In this document: piece by piece, positions 55,591 through 64,000 of the stretch
How the letters are laid out: each line of letters starts with the position of its first letter
Numbering within the stretch: the stretch's first letter is position 1
Assembly: GCA_938092065.1 (NCBI GenBank)
Contig: CALKND010000003.1
Coordinates: forward strand, 99,065 to 163,064
Reading direction: 5' to 3'
Length of the DNA stretch: 64,000 bases
Source: an uncultured Rhodospirillales bacterium
GTDB taxonomy: Bacteria > Pseudomonadota > Alphaproteobacteria > Rhodospirillales > JABHCV01
Translations under genes and position numbers: made by a program
The notes under the pieces: generated by a model
Seen by the model: only the letters and a program-made list of their open reading frames with translations
Told to the model about the DNA's origin: nothing
The model's database searches: none

Positions 55591-56799
55591 TCAGCCTTTT
55601 AATCGCTTTCCTAAACGAAGCCTCAGGGCATTCAATTTGATGAAACCCTCAGCATCACGCTGATCGTAGACATCATCTTCTTCAAATGTGACTATGGCTT
55701 CGTCGTAAAGGCTCATGTCCGACTTACGCCCAACGATTGATACATTGCCTTTGTAGAGCTTAATTCTGACAATGCCGTTTACAACTTCTGCAGCCTTATC
55801 GATGGCGGCCTGCATCATCAAGCGTTCAGGGGCGAACCAAAAGCCATTATATATACACTCGGCGTAGCGCGGCATTATTTCATCTTTCATGTGTGAAGCA
55901 TTGCGATCCAGCGTAATGCTTTCCAAGCCGCGTCGTGCTTCTAGCAAAATGGTTCCGCCAGGGGTTTCATAGACGCCGCGAGACTTCATGCCAACAAAGC
56001 GGTTTTCGACAATATCTTTTCGCCCAATACCATTATCTCCACCCAATTTGTTGAGCTTGGTCAGTAATTCAGCTGGGCTAAGTTTTTCACTGTTAATAGC
56101 TATGGGGTCACCCTTAGCGAATTCTATTTCTATATAGGTTGCTTTTTCTGGTGCGTCCTCTGGAGAGACAGATCGGGTATAGATATCTTCCGGTGCTTCT
56201 ACCCAGGGGTCTTCCAATGCCTTACCTTCGCAGCTTATATGCAATAGATTAGCATCGGCTGAATAAGGTGGCTCACCTTGCTTGTCTTTAGGCACTGGAA
56301 TCTGATGCTTGCCTGCGTACTCAATCAATTTGGTGCGAGAATTTAAATCCCACTCACGCCAGGGCGCTATGATCTTTATGTCTGGGTTGAGTGCGTAGTA
56401 GCCAAGCTCAAAACGAACTTGGTCGTTACCCTTTCCAGTAGCTCCGTGTGAAACCGCATCGGCTCCGACCTCGTTAGCTATTTCAATCTGCCGCTTGGCA
56501 ATTAGAGGACGGGCAATAGCGGTGCCAAGCAAATATGTCCCTTCGTAAAGGGCGTTGCCGCGAAACATGGGGAAGACGTAATCACGCACGAATTCCTCGC
56601 GCAGATCCTCTACGTAGACCTCTTTGATTCCCATCATTTCAGCTTTAGCCCGGGCTGGCTCAACCTCTTCTCCTTGGCCCAAATCAGCTGTGAAGGTCAC
56701 AATCTCGCATCCGTATGTGTCTTGTAACCAACGCAGGATGACGGACGTATCTAACCCGCCGGAGTAAGCTAGAACGATTTTTTTAATATGTGAGTTCAT
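55591..56799 (-). CDS. argG: Argininosuccinate synthase
   Basis: ArgG condenses citrulline and aspartate with ATP in arginine biosynthesis. The 402-residue protein has the PP-loop-type [12 protein letters not shown] at residues 11-22, then [33 protein letters not shown] and [17 protein letters not shown], all fully typical. argH is not adjacent. The ATG lies 78 bp after the preceding dsbA-family gene stop, in the same direction. Confidence 0.97.
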   Translation of the reverse strand: MNSHIKKIVLAYSGGLDTSVILRWLQDTYGCEIVTFTADLGQGEEVEPARAKAEMMGIKEVYVEDLREEFVRDYVFPMFRGNALYEGTYLLGTAIARPLIAKRQIEIANEVGADAVSHGATGKGNDQVRFELGYYALNPDIKIIAPWREWDLNSRTKLIEYAGKHQIPVPKDKQGEPPYSADANLLHISCEGKALEDPWVEAPEDIYTRSVSPEDAPEKATYIEIEFAKGDPIAINSEKLSPAELLTKLNKLGGDNGIGRKDIVENRFVGMKSRGVYETPGGTILLEARRGLESITLDRNASHMKDEIMPRYAECIYNGFWFAPERLMMQAAIDKAAEVVNGIVRIKLYKGNVSIVGRKSDMSLYDEAIVTFEEDDVYDQRDAEGFIKLNALRLRLGKRLKG

Positions 56800-56877
56800 G
56801 AGTTTAAAGACCTTCAGAAAAAAGGAAATAACTGGACGCGCAGTATAGGCAAATGCGAAGCGTGGGCAAGTCAGCTG

Positions 56878-57534
56878 TCATGCAGCCAGCCATTCTTCAA
56901 GCATAGGTTCCAGCACCTCGAAGGGACTATAGCCCACGTTTAAATAGGCATACTTATTTTCTATGTCCTCGTTCACAGCTTTGTCTACTGCAATAACGGT
57001 AGGGAAACCGGTAACGCCCAGATTAAAGGCAATTTGAAAATCATCATGGGTAGCAGTTCGCGCCTTATCAGAGAAAAATACCTTTGCGAACTGATTGGCA
57101 TCCACGCCAAGGCTTGTTGCTAATGAGGCCAAAACCGAGGAATCGGTGATATCCTGATTATTGGCGTAGAAGCTTTTATGTAGTAATTCAATGTAGTTGA
57201 GTACAGTGTTTGATTTGAGGGCACGAACGGTTACACAAGCCCGACAGGCAGGTTCCGTGTCGTAAACAAAATTGTCACGATCAAAAAAGTCGGAGTCGAA
57301 AGGCTGTCCGGTAGCTTTGTTGACTTTTTCCCAGTGATGGCGAATGGAGACTTTCGCCTCGTCATCCATCACTTTGTCATTTCCAGCGCGCAATCCCCCA
57401 ACAACAAGCTGAATGCTTAAACGTTCAACATATTTATGGCGAATGGTATTAATTACAGGCGCAAAGCCCCAGCACCATGAACACATTGGATCGGCTATGA
57501 AGATCAGTTCTTTTGACTGTGTTGCATTAACCAT
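56878..57534 (-). CDS. DsbA/FrnE-family thioredoxin-fold protein
   Basis: The 218-residue thioredoxin-like protein has the active-site motif CSWC in IADPMCSWCWGFAPV near residue 18 and a cis-proline region GVTGFPTVI near the end, typical of the DsbA/FrnE (DSBA-like oxidoreductase) group. No signal peptide is present, so it is probably cytosolic. A second Cys pair CRAC is at about residue 96-99. FrnE-type proteins are linked to disulfide handling and oxidative stress. The 287 bp upstream carries the tetR terminator and a GAACGTTC palindrome (57745-57752). Confidence 0.88.
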   Translation of the reverse strand: MVNATQSKELIFIADPMCSWCWGFAPVINTIRHKYVERLSIQLVVGGLRAGNDKVMDDEAKVSIRHHWEKVNKATGQPFDSDFFDRDNFVYDTEPACRACVTVRALKSNTVLNYIELLHKSFYANNQDITDSSVLASLATSLGVDANQFAKVFFSDKARTATHDDFQIAFNLGVTGFPTVIAVDKAVNEDIENKYAYLNVGYSPFEVLEPMLEEWLAA

Positions 57535-57780
57535 GGTGCAACATTAGGGCTTTATTGGAAAAAATGTCCAGCATACGTCACACGCGCATTGTATTTAATA
57601 AGCGAAGTGGACCAAATTGTGCAGAATGAGTAATAATAAATTTATTAAAAAATGATTTTCAGGAGCATTAGTTTCTGGGGAAAATAGGGCGCTTATGAAA
57701 GGCTATATCCCGCAGGATGACGACTTTTAGCTGAATAAGTAAATGAACGTTCTAGATATAAATTAACTTATCAACCTATA

Positions 57781-57826
57781 ATTAAAACCCCTTAATAGAA
57801 CGGTCATTCTATTAAGGGGTTTTAAT
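57781..57826. terminator. Strong hairpin terminator spanning the tetR stop
   Basis: A perfect 20-bp stem (57781-57800 with 57807-57826) closes a 6-base loop, CGGTCA. On the minus strand it ends in GGGGTTTTAAT, so it should terminate tetR, and its symmetry lets it act both ways. It includes the tetR stop codon at 57822. The loop region also reads GAAC-GGTC-ATTC, close to the tetR operator. Confidence 0.85.
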
Positions 57827-58403
57827 CTAATGAAGATAGAACAGTTTTAGCTATATCAGAAAGTACTTCTTGGCTGGGATTAACCTTGGAAATGATAGTC
57901 ATGCCTTGAGCAGAGGCAAGTATTGTGCGGGCAAGGGAGCGGGGATCACGCCACGGGGTAATATCTCCTGTTTCCTGACCACGTCTTATTAGAGTGTATA
58001 AGGCATCTTCCAGGTTTTTAATGTGTTTTTTAAAGTGAACCGTTAGTGTCTTATCTTGGTTTGCTAGCTCTACAATTGAATTGGTGATTAGACACCCACG
58101 TTTTTCTTCAGAGCAGCTGTATCTATTAAGTAAGCCATTGAAAAAATCTTCAATTTCTTTACGTGGGTTGCCGGTGTCTGCATTGTTAAGCAATTTTTGG
58201 GAGGGTGCGTCTATTTGATAGCGCGAAAGAGCGAGGTTGAACAACCTAATCTTATTGCCAAAGGTATCATAGATAGAGCCTCGGTTGATACCCATTGCGC
58301 TAACAAGATCCTGAACCGAAGTAGCTTTGAAGCCCTTACTCCTGAAAACGTCAATTGCTTTATCTAAAACGACATCTGTGTCAAATTCTTTGAATCTAGC
58401 CAT
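57822..58403 (-). CDS. TetR/AcrR family transcriptional regulator
   Basis: This 193-residue repressor starts at ATG 58403 (MARFKEFDTD). The longer TTG frame reads through the operator. The helix-turn-helix is in ATSVQDLVSAMGINRGSIYDTFGNKIRLF (about residues 24-52). The C-terminal domain has the CLITNSIVELA segment. This subgroup (with the FDxDxVLDxA start and YDTFGNK) commonly controls oxidoreductases or export proteins. Autoregulation is likely from the palindrome just upstream. The downstream DsbA-family gene is a candidate target. Confidence 0.93.
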   Translation of the reverse strand: MARFKEFDTDVVLDKAIDVFRSKGFKATSVQDLVSAMGINRGSIYDTFGNKIRLFNLALSRYQIDAPSQKLLNNADTGNPRKEIEDFFNGLLNRYSCSEEKRGCLITNSIVELANQDKTLTVHFKKHIKNLEDALYTLIRRGQETGDITPWRDPRSLARTILASAQGMTIISKVNPSQEVLSDIAKTVLSSLD

Positions 58404-58420
58404 AATCCATAGTATCATAT

Positions 58421-58436
58421 TTGAACGATTGTTCAA
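58421..58436. promoter_or_regulatory. Palindromic operator upstream of tetR
   Basis: TTGAAC-GATT-GTTCAA is a perfect 6+6 inverted repeat ending 18 bp before the tetR start codon and 19 bp after the rlmN stop. Length and position fit a TetR dimer site for autoregulation. A weaker version, GAAC-GGTC-ATTC (57798-57809), lies in the tetR terminator loop. Confidence 0.72.
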
Positions 58437-58454
58437 TTAATATATTAACTAAAT

Positions 58455-59558
58455 TTAGTCCTGTCTGCGCAATTTTAATTTTGAAATTTTTTCCGTTTCG
58501 CTGGCCGACTTAAGTTGGCCACAGGCAGCTAGAATGTCGCGTCCTCGAGGTACACGGATCGGGGCGGAATATCCTCCGTCGTTAAGAATTTCAGAAAAGC
58601 GCCTAATGACAGGTGCTTCAGAGCAGTTAAATTCTGCACCGGGCCATTTATTGAATGGGATAAGGTTGAACTTAGCAGGGATTCCCTTCACTAAACGAAC
58701 CAGCTCACGAGCATCTGCGGGGGAATCATTGATACCCTTCAGCATTACATATTCAAAAGTTATTCGTCGAGAATTGCTAGAGCCAGGATATTCGCGGCAT
58801 GATTGTAGTAATTCTTTTAAGGGGTATTTTTTATTGATTGGCATAATTATGTTTCGAAGTTCGTCACTTACCGCATGTAAACTGATGGCAAGATTAACAC
58901 CTAGCTCTGCACCACACTTACGGATTAGGGGTACAACCCCTGAAGTAGACAAGGTGATGCGCCTTTTAGATATAGAGATGCCATCGCCATCCATAATGAT
59001 GTGTAGTGCCTTTGCGACATTGTCATAATTGAAAAGTGGCTCTCCCATCCCCATCATCACAATGTTTGAAAATAGTCTCTCACCATCCGGTGATGGCCAT
59101 TCCCCGTATGTGTCTCGTGCCAACATCAACTGGCCGACAATTTCTGATGTAGTAAGGTTCCTAACGAGACGCTGTGTCCCTGTGTGGCAAAACGTACAGG
59201 TAAGTGTACAGCCAATCTGAGAAGAAAGGCAGAGTGCGCCCCGACCTTCTTCTGGGATAAAGACTGTCTCGGCTTCATTCCCATCAATAAATTTAAATAG
59301 CCATTTGTGTGAGGTGTCCTTTGAAGTTTGTTGCTTGCTAAGTTCAGGTCTGCCAACAACGTAGTGTTCTCCAAGCTTTTCCTGTAATGGCCTAGCAATT
59401 GTTGTCATTCTTGAAAAGTCGGTCACACCACGGAAGTAAATCCAGTGCCATAGTTGCTTTGCACGGAATGGTTTCTCTCCAATTTTTTCAAGTTCAGCCT
59501 TAAGCTCGTGACGGTCGAGCCCTAGTAGAGATAATTTGGTTGAACTATTATGTGTCAT
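58455..59558 (-). CDS. rlmN: 23S rRNA/tRNA (adenine-C2)-methyltransferase RlmN
   Basis: RlmN is a radical SAM methyltransferase acting on A2503 of 23S rRNA and A37 of some tRNAs. The 367-residue protein has the cluster motif CTLTCTFC (about residues 116-123), the [13 protein letters not shown] segment, the STSGVVPLI motif and the second mechanistic cysteine in ILAACGQL near the end. All essential residues are present. The stop is 19 bp before the tetR operator. Confidence 0.97.
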   Translation of the reverse strand: MTHNSSTKLSLLGLDRHELKAELEKIGEKPFRAKQLWHWIYFRGVTDFSRMTTIARPLQEKLGEHYVVGRPELSKQQTSKDTSHKWLFKFIDGNEAETVFIPEEGRGALCLSSQIGCTLTCTFCHTGTQRLVRNLTTSEIVGQLMLARDTYGEWPSPDGERLFSNIVMMGMGEPLFNYDNVAKALHIIMDGDGISISKRRITLSTSGVVPLIRKCGAELGVNLAISLHAVSDELRNIIMPINKKYPLKELLQSCREYPGSSNSRRITFEYVMLKGINDSPADARELVRLVKGIPAKFNLIPFNKWPGAEFNCSEAPVIRRFSEILNDGGYSAPIRVPRGRDILAACGQLKSASETEKISKLKLRRQD

Positions 59559-59600
59559 GAGGACTTTGATATAACTGCTTTTTTCAAGAACACGAGAAAA

Positions 59601-60113
59601 TTATTTTACTTTGCAGGCTTTGCTCGCCGCCTTATAGGCAGCAGTAAACCCACTTAGTGAGAAAGTATCTGTGGTTTTTGTCCCGCGGGAGGAAATACCT
59701 GCTATCAACATTTGAGTACCGCGGATCATGGCTTTGACTATTGCTTTGTCCGTTTTACTGTCTTTGGCCCAGCCATCGCTGCCTTGGGTGAAAAGTAAAA
59801 ATTTGTCGTTGTCGATGGTTATGACAGCATCCATACCCTTTTTGAAACTGTACCCAGTTCGGAAATTAATTACTCCTAGCTCTTTTTCCGCGGGTCTATG
59901 TGTCACAACAAAAAGTACATCTCCACGTTTTGAGTAATTTCCTTCAGACTTGGCGGCCTTACTGGTTAGATAACAGACGTCGGTACTTTTTTGTTTTATT
60001 GTAAAAACGTACCAATCTTTATGGACACTTATAAATTTGGGTTTCTGAGCACAAACTGTTCCTGGTAAGAACAATATCAGGTTCAAGCAAAATATAAGGA
60101 AAGGTTTCTTCAT
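59601..60113 (-). CDS. IalB-family (invasion-associated locus B) periplasmic protein
   Basis: This 170-residue secreted protein has a signal peptide (MKKPFLIFCLNLILFLPGTVCA) and the IalB-like fold: WYVFTIKQKSTDVCYLTSKAA, RPAEKELGVINFRTGY, IDNDKFLLFTQGSDGWAKD. The C-terminal Cys in SKACKVK probably pairs with the Cys in DVCYL. The family is widespread in alphaproteobacteria, and its molecular role is uncertain outside Bartonella. It lies 42 bp upstream of rlmN on the same strand. Confidence 0.9.
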   Translation of the reverse strand: MKKPFLIFCLNLILFLPGTVCAQKPKFISVHKDWYVFTIKQKSTDVCYLTSKAAKSEGNYSKRGDVLFVVTHRPAEKELGVINFRTGYSFKKGMDAVITIDNDKFLLFTQGSDGWAKDSKTDKAIVKAMIRGTQMLIAGISSRGTKTTDTFSLSGFTAAYKAASKACKVK

Positions 60114-60340
60114 TATTTAACAGTGATAGCCTGCCAACTCATAAATGCCAAGACCCACAGTTGCGACTAAAAATTTTTTGAAATTATGATTCGAAAAATA
60201 TGGGTTTTAAGCGTTAAATAATAACAGTGTTAGTTTTCGATTTTTGTTTATGTAAACTCAAATGCCGGCGTTGAATTTATTTTGTCTCGATCATTGATAA
60301 ATTTCTCAAGTTCCCTTGCTTAATAGTGCAGGTGAAAACC

Positions 60341-60922
60341 TTATTCGTCTTCTTTAGGATGAACGTTAATGGGCGGCCGTGTGCTAAACTTCTCCGCTTT
60401 AGCCCTAAATTTAGGCCCTCCAAAAAGAGGTTCTGGTGGGGAATCTATAGGGCCGCCAGGCCTCTCTGAACGTCGCTTGAAACGGCCCATGCTCTGCACT
60501 CGATCATACATGACAATGGCAGCTGCGACTGAGACATTTACACAGAATTGCGTTGGAATTTTAACAATAAACTCACAAAGGTTAACCATTTCGGAGGATA
60601 AGGAGTTTCTTTCTGGGCCAAGCACATAAGCAGCTCGTGACGGGTGCCTGAAACTTGGAAGTTCAATAGAATCCTCAATAAGTTCAATACCAACTAAGGT
60701 ACATTTCTCTGGTAACACCATAGAGCCATGATCAGGGAACTGATAAAAAGGTGTGTGGTTAAGAGTACTGGAAGTGTCGGCTTTACCACCCTCAGTAACA
60801 GAATAAGTCGCACCAACCGTAAATACAAAACTGGCTTCAAAGGCGTGTGCTGTCCTAAAGATTGAGCCAATATTCATAGCTTTTGAAATACCCTCGACGC
60901 CAATACCAAAATAGCCACGCAT
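60341..60922 (-). CDS. SpoU/TrmH-type RNA 2'-O-methyltransferase
   Basis: The 193-residue SPOUT (trefoil-knot) protein starts GYFGIGVEGISKAMNIGSIFR (motif 1, with N and R), followed by AAYVLGPERNSLSSE (motif 2) and CVNVSVAAAIVMYDR (motif 3). It lacks an N-terminal ribosomal-protein-like domain. The last 45 residues are basic and proline-rich (GRFKRRSERPGG...). The target RNA is probably a tRNA or rRNA ribose. The GAGG ribosome site is nine bases before the ATG. Confidence 0.92.
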   Translation of the reverse strand: MRGYFGIGVEGISKAMNIGSIFRTAHAFEASFVFTVGATYSVTEGGKADTSSTLNHTPFYQFPDHGSMVLPEKCTLVGIELIEDSIELPSFRHPSRAAYVLGPERNSLSSEMVNLCEFIVKIPTQFCVNVSVAAAIVMYDRVQSMGRFKRRSERPGGPIDSPPEPLFGGPKFRAKAEKFSTRPPINVHPKEDE

Positions 60923-60955
60923 TCGGACAACCTCATGTTTTTAAATTATTAAATT

Positions 60956-62215
60956 TTAGGCCTGTGCCTGTGCCCTGTGTAATGGGTGTTCTGATATAGG
61001 CAGGTGCATTAAAGCAGCAATCACGCCAAGAAGTATAGATCCATACCAAACACCATCATAGGTTCCTGTCACGTCAAATAGGTAGCCTCCAATCCATACT
61101 CCGAAAAAGCTACCTAGTTGATGTCCTAAAAAAACAATACCAAATAGTGTGGAAATATATTGTGTTCCAAAAATCTGTGCTACCAAGGCACTTGTCAGTG
61201 GCACAGTTCCTAGCCATAACAACCCCATCATAGTGGAAAATAAGTACACTGATATTTCATTGACAGGGAATATGATAAACATCAAAAAAACGATGGCACG
61301 TGTAAAATAAAGTATACTTAAAACATATCTTTTAGGGAATCTTGACCCCAGAACACCACACCCATAAGTACCAACAATATTGAAAAACCCAATCAAAGCT
61401 AAGGCAATAGCGCTAGTGTTTGCAGTCATACCAGCATCAAGCAAATAAGCAGGTAAGTGCATTGCCAGAAAAGCAACTTGAAAACCACAAACAAAAAAGC
61501 CGACAGTCAGTAGCCGGTAATTTCTATTACTTGCCGCCTCTGCAATGGCTTTTTTCATAGTCTGATTAACGGAATCCGTTGATGAACTGACTTTGCCCCT
61601 CGCTTTGCTTTGTAAAAAAAATGCGGACAAAACGATCGCGCTAACAATAACTGCCAAGATAATTAGGGCTCCCGACCAGCTTTGTGATTGGATCACTTGT
61701 TGGCCAAGTGGTGCCATTATGAACTGACCAAACGATCCTCCGGCACTGGCAATGCCAAAGGCTGTAGATTGGCGCTCAACTGGTACGAGGCGTCCAAGTG
61801 CACCAAGGACCACAGAAAAACTTGTTGCCGCGAGACCAAAGCCTATCAGCCAGCCGCCACCAATATTCAAATCTAATGGGGTTTCAACACCTGACATGAC
61901 AAACAGACCTATTGAATAAACAGAGGCGCCGACTACAAGCACACGCCCACTGCCATAGCGGTCGGCGACCATGCCTCATATAGGTTGGATTAATCCCCAT
62001 AATAATTGCTGCAAGGCCATAGCAAAACCAAAGGTCTCGCGTCCGAAGCCGAGCTCTAGATTCATTGGAGTTTGAAACAGCCCAAAAGTCGAGCGTATGC
62101 CCATTGAAAGACTAATTGCCAAGGCGGCGGCAATAATTAGGACAGTGGGGTTAGAGCGGAAGGTCGCGTTTGAAATTTTTTTGGCCTTTTTTAAAAGGGG
62201 TCTGTTGAGCCGATA
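60956..62215 (-). pseudogene. MFS transporter interrupted by an in-frame TGA
   Basis: Minus-strand reading shows a continuous MFS transporter frame from about 62215 to 60956. A TGA at 61978-61976 splits it after WGLIQPI and before GMVADRYGSG, exactly inside the conserved loop after helix 2. The downstream part (338 codons from ATG 61972) has the remaining ten helices and no other stop. The upstream 79 codons contain helices 1-2 (TVLIIAAALAISLSMG) but no ATG before codon 38. The sequence on both sides matches one protein, so this is a nonsense mutation, or a base-calling error, in an otherwise intact gene. Confidence 0.8.
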
Positions 62216-62715
62216 TCAAAGTATAACTGGCTTCATTGCTAATCTAATAGAGCAATATTTGTAAAACTAATAAAAATTATTTAGCCTCATGCATGGATCG
62301 ACCATTGATAATTCTCAAAGTTGAAAAGCAACGAGAGTGGGAGTAAAAAACAATACAGAAAAAATATAGGGTCTATCACAAGCAAGTTTTACCTTTATAG
62401 GCTCAATGTCTTATTTAAGTAATTTAGACGTGTTCTACTGAAGCTTCCCCAATTTTTTTTAGAAACCAACTAGAAATAATTTTTCCGATTATAAAGCTAT
62501 ACAAGATGATCTAAATGCCCCATTACAAGATGAAAATTCATGGTATGTTACCGCATACGATGGCGATACGGCACTTTTTTGAAACTCAAATCGACTGGGG
62601 CCTGAATATGGATTGTCAGGAGTTGTTGATATTAGGAATATACGATCACTATTATTTACGATAAGCACTTTTCTGCCCACATATCAGTTTAGTTCTCAGC
62701 CCACATGTTAAGACA
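62216..62715. other. Gene-poor gap with possible coding remnant
   Basis: No intact gene is supported. On the plus strand, one frame from about 62460 to 62709 (stop at 62707-62709) reads as protein-like sequence (for example WYVTAYDGDTALF, then GPEYGLSGVVDIRN) with a TGA in the middle and no start, which may be a remnant. A 63-codon frame on the minus strand over the same bases is less convincing. The promoter of the ion-channel gene should be at the right end. Confidence 0.35.
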
Positions 62716-63528
62716 ATGGAAATAAAGATGTTTGCCAAATTAGGTGAGTTTGTTGAGGGCCAAAATTTCCAAAATGCAATTATGATCTTGATTGTTCTTA
62801 ATGCTGTGGCTTTGGGCTTAGAAACAAATTCTAATGTTAGGGATCAGTTTGGGAAAGAACTGCATTTATTTGACAACGTTGTGTTAGCAATCTTTGGTGT
62901 TGAAATTACAATTAAGTTGATGAACCGTCGCCTCGATTTTTTCAAGCGAGGGTGGAATATTTTTGATTTTGTAATTGTTGGAATTGCGCTGGTCCCAAGC
63001 TCTGGACCTTTAGAGATTATGCGTACTCTTAGAATTTTTCGGGCCATGCGTTTGCTATCATTGGTTCCATCTATGAGAAAAGTTATTCAAGCGTTATTTT
63101 TAGCAATTCCCGGTATTTTCTCTGTTGGCTCAATTATTATGCTCATTTTTTATGTTTCGTCCGTGTTAACGACTAACTTTTTTGGCGCTGAATTTGATGA
63201 ATGGTTCGGTACTATTGGGCGCTCTATGTATTCACTCTTCCAAGTTATGACCCTTGAGAGCTGGTCTATGGGAATTGTTCGCCCTGTGATGGAGATATAC
63301 CCTTGGGCGTGGATTTTTTTTGTTATCTTTATTCTGATTACAAGTTTTGCGGTCCTCAATTTGTTTATTGGTATTATTGTCGATGCCATGCAACAGCAAA
63401 GTATTGCAGAACAAGCTGCAATCATAGAGGAGACTGGTGGCACGCAGATGGCATCTAATGAGACTCATCGTGAGCTCCTTGCGCTTCGACAAGAAATTCG
63501 TGAGTTAAAAGATTTATTAATGCGCTAG
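62716..63528 (+). CDS. NavBac-type voltage-gated sodium (ion) channel
   Basis: This 270-residue, six-helix voltage-gated channel has S1 starting at about residue 20, an S4 segment with arginines at every third position (RTLRIFRAMRLLSL, residues 103-116), and S5-pore-S6 with the selectivity filter TLESWS, the classic bacterial sodium-channel filter. The C-terminal 40 residues are a charged coiled coil (ELLALRQEIRELKDLL) for tetramer assembly. ATG 62716 is used. ATG 62728, with GGAAA upstream, is an equally good start. It stands alone between degraded genes. Confidence 0.93.
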   Translation: MEIKMFAKLGEFVEGQNFQNAIMILIVLNAVALGLETNSNVRDQFGKELHLFDNVVLAIFGVEITIKLMNRRLDFFKRGWNIFDFVIVGIALVPSSGPLEIMRTLRIFRAMRLLSLVPSMRKVIQALFLAIPGIFSVGSIIMLIFYVSSVLTTNFFGAEFDEWFGTIGRSMYSLFQVMTLESWSMGIVRPVMEIYPWAWIFFVIFILITSFAVLNLFIGIIVDAMQQQSIAEQAAIIEETGGTQMASNETHRELLALRQEIRELKDLLMR

Positions 63529-63756
63529 TTGCCACCGTGGTCCTCGTATTTTTTTCATCTCAGTATTCCTCTGTGCTAATCAATCTTAGGTTGGGGGTGC
63601 GTAGTACAAACATGGTGCATTCTTGGTCTTATTTCTGAGCAGACTTTCTATGTACGGTGTCCCTAGACATCGTTCCAAAGACGTTTATGCGGTTGATTAG
63701 ATTCCCCCGCCATTTTGTGCTATGGCCCTCTTGCATCCAGAAAGCAGGAAGAAAAA

Positions 63757-63970
63757 ATGAAATTCTATCAAAAACACCTAGAATCCACCAAAAGCTATGG
63801 TTCCCTTGCAGCTAAATTAGAAACGGAAGACGCTAATTTGCTAATTTTCTCAAGGGGTTGCTTTAGGCAAGACCCCTATAAATAAAAGATTCGATCAGAA
63901 TATTAATAGCTACTGGATTATTCGGGAGCCACCTGGTCCGGCACCTGAAACAATGAAACGCCAATTTTAG
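63757..63970 (+). pseudogene. SxtJ-like gene remnant, truncated and frameshifted
   Basis: An ATG at 63757 with AGGAAG upstream opens 42 codons (MKFYQKHLES...) ending in TAA at 63885. In the +1 frame from about 63850, sequence continues as GVALGKTPINK and then SYWIIREPPGPAPETM-KRQF, ending at 63970. The latter is the characteristic C-terminus of SxtJ membrane proteins (SYWIPREPPGPxPExMxxQF). The two membrane helices expected before it are gone. A deletion plus frameshift in an sxtJ gene explains this best. The family assignment is from memory of the consensus. Confidence 0.55.
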
Positions 63971-63982
63971 GAGACAAGGTCC

Positions 63983-64000
63983 GTGGGTTTTATTGCCGAA
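63983..64000 (+). CDS. Start of a probable DUF5989 gene, cut by the window end
   Basis: GTG at 63983 with AGGAG at a 9-base spacing begins MGFIAE before the window ends. DUF5989 proteins (about 50 residues) begin like this and follow sxtJ in the same order in many genomes, usually before a carbamoyltransferase gene. With six residues visible this is mainly a context-based call. Confidence 0.4.

Noticed and set aside
61976..61978. TGA recoding as tryptophan or selenocysteine
   Set aside because: TGA ends many intact genes here at ATGA overlaps (for example cobN, cobL), no SECIS-like hairpin was seen, and fdhA uses Cys at the Sec position.
62489..62680. 63-codon minus-strand ORF near the ion channel
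   Set aside because: No family features or ribosome site; overlaps a more protein-like (but broken) plus frame.

Overview
The window is a chromosome segment from an alphaproteobacterium of moderate G+C (a visual impression of mid-40s percent, not computed). The assignment rests on an IalB-family protein, a Methylobacterium-type two-subunit NAD formate dehydrogenase with fused NuoE/NuoF parts, a CobN/CobW-type cobalamin locus and TIGR04372/DUF6165-type glycan genes. It looks like a free-living, probably aquatic organism, but genus and order cannot be fixed from the sequence. Genes are tightly packed, with many ATGA overlaps and TGA used as a normal stop.

Region 1 (1-18.2 kb) is a large cobalamin locus: cobW (cut by the window edge), cobN, cobO, a SYLF/YSC84 lipoprotein, cobQ, cobD (opposite strand), a small unknown ORF, cobH, cobL, cobI, a cbiG-cobJ fusion and cobM. 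Then cobK and cbiD lie on the opposite strand, followed by a SCO1-type copper chaperone coupled to cobB. The set mixes late oxygen-dependent-type genes (CobN, CobO) with CbiD and CbiG, hallmarks of the cobalt-early route. No CobG, CobZ or CobF is visible here.

Region 2 (18.2-22.3 kb) holds conserved housekeeping and orphan genes: YcgN-type cysteine cluster protein, a DapA-superfamily aldolase/lyase, a YgjP-type metalloprotease, YjbQ, a ten-cysteine secreted protein and an MhpD-like hydratase.

Region 3 (22.5-32.9 kb) is an AT-rich accessory block that looks like a surface-glycan or modified-sugar cluster. It holds a TIGR04372-like glycosyltransferase, nucleotidyltransferase, beta-PGM-type HAD phosphatase, methyltransferase, radical SAM/SPASM enzyme, DegT aminotransferase, NAD-dependent epimerase, FAD oxidoreductase with an extra C-terminal domain, DUF6165 and a GT9 transferase. 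It ends at a tRNA-Arg(ACG). A decayed copy of the 3' part of that tRNA lies 1.9 kb away in the same orientation, which is the geometry of an integration scar.

Region 4 (33-45.4 kb) contains an OmpA-like lipoprotein, a YqaA/DedA protein, panB-panC, a tiny CcoQ-like membrane ORF, and a one-carbon module. The module consists of fdhB-fdhA with sat (ATP sulfurylase) on one strand and fhs-folD converging on it.

Region 5 (45.9-60.9 kb) is mostly core: MsrA, hydroxyacid dehydrogenase, Bax-inhibitor-like protein, the conserved YbbP/YbbA and TesA divergent arrangement, FIST sensor, fructosamine kinase, low-Mr phosphatase, argG, a DsbA-family protein, a TetR regulator with a clear palindromic operator and strong hairpin terminator, rlmN, an IalB-like protein and a TrmH-type methyltransferase.

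Region 6 (60.9-64 kb) shows decay: an MFS transporter gene interrupted by an in-frame TGA, a gene-poor stretch, an intact NavBac-type voltage-gated channel, and a frameshifted sxtJ-like remnant just before the first codons of a probable DUF5989 gene.
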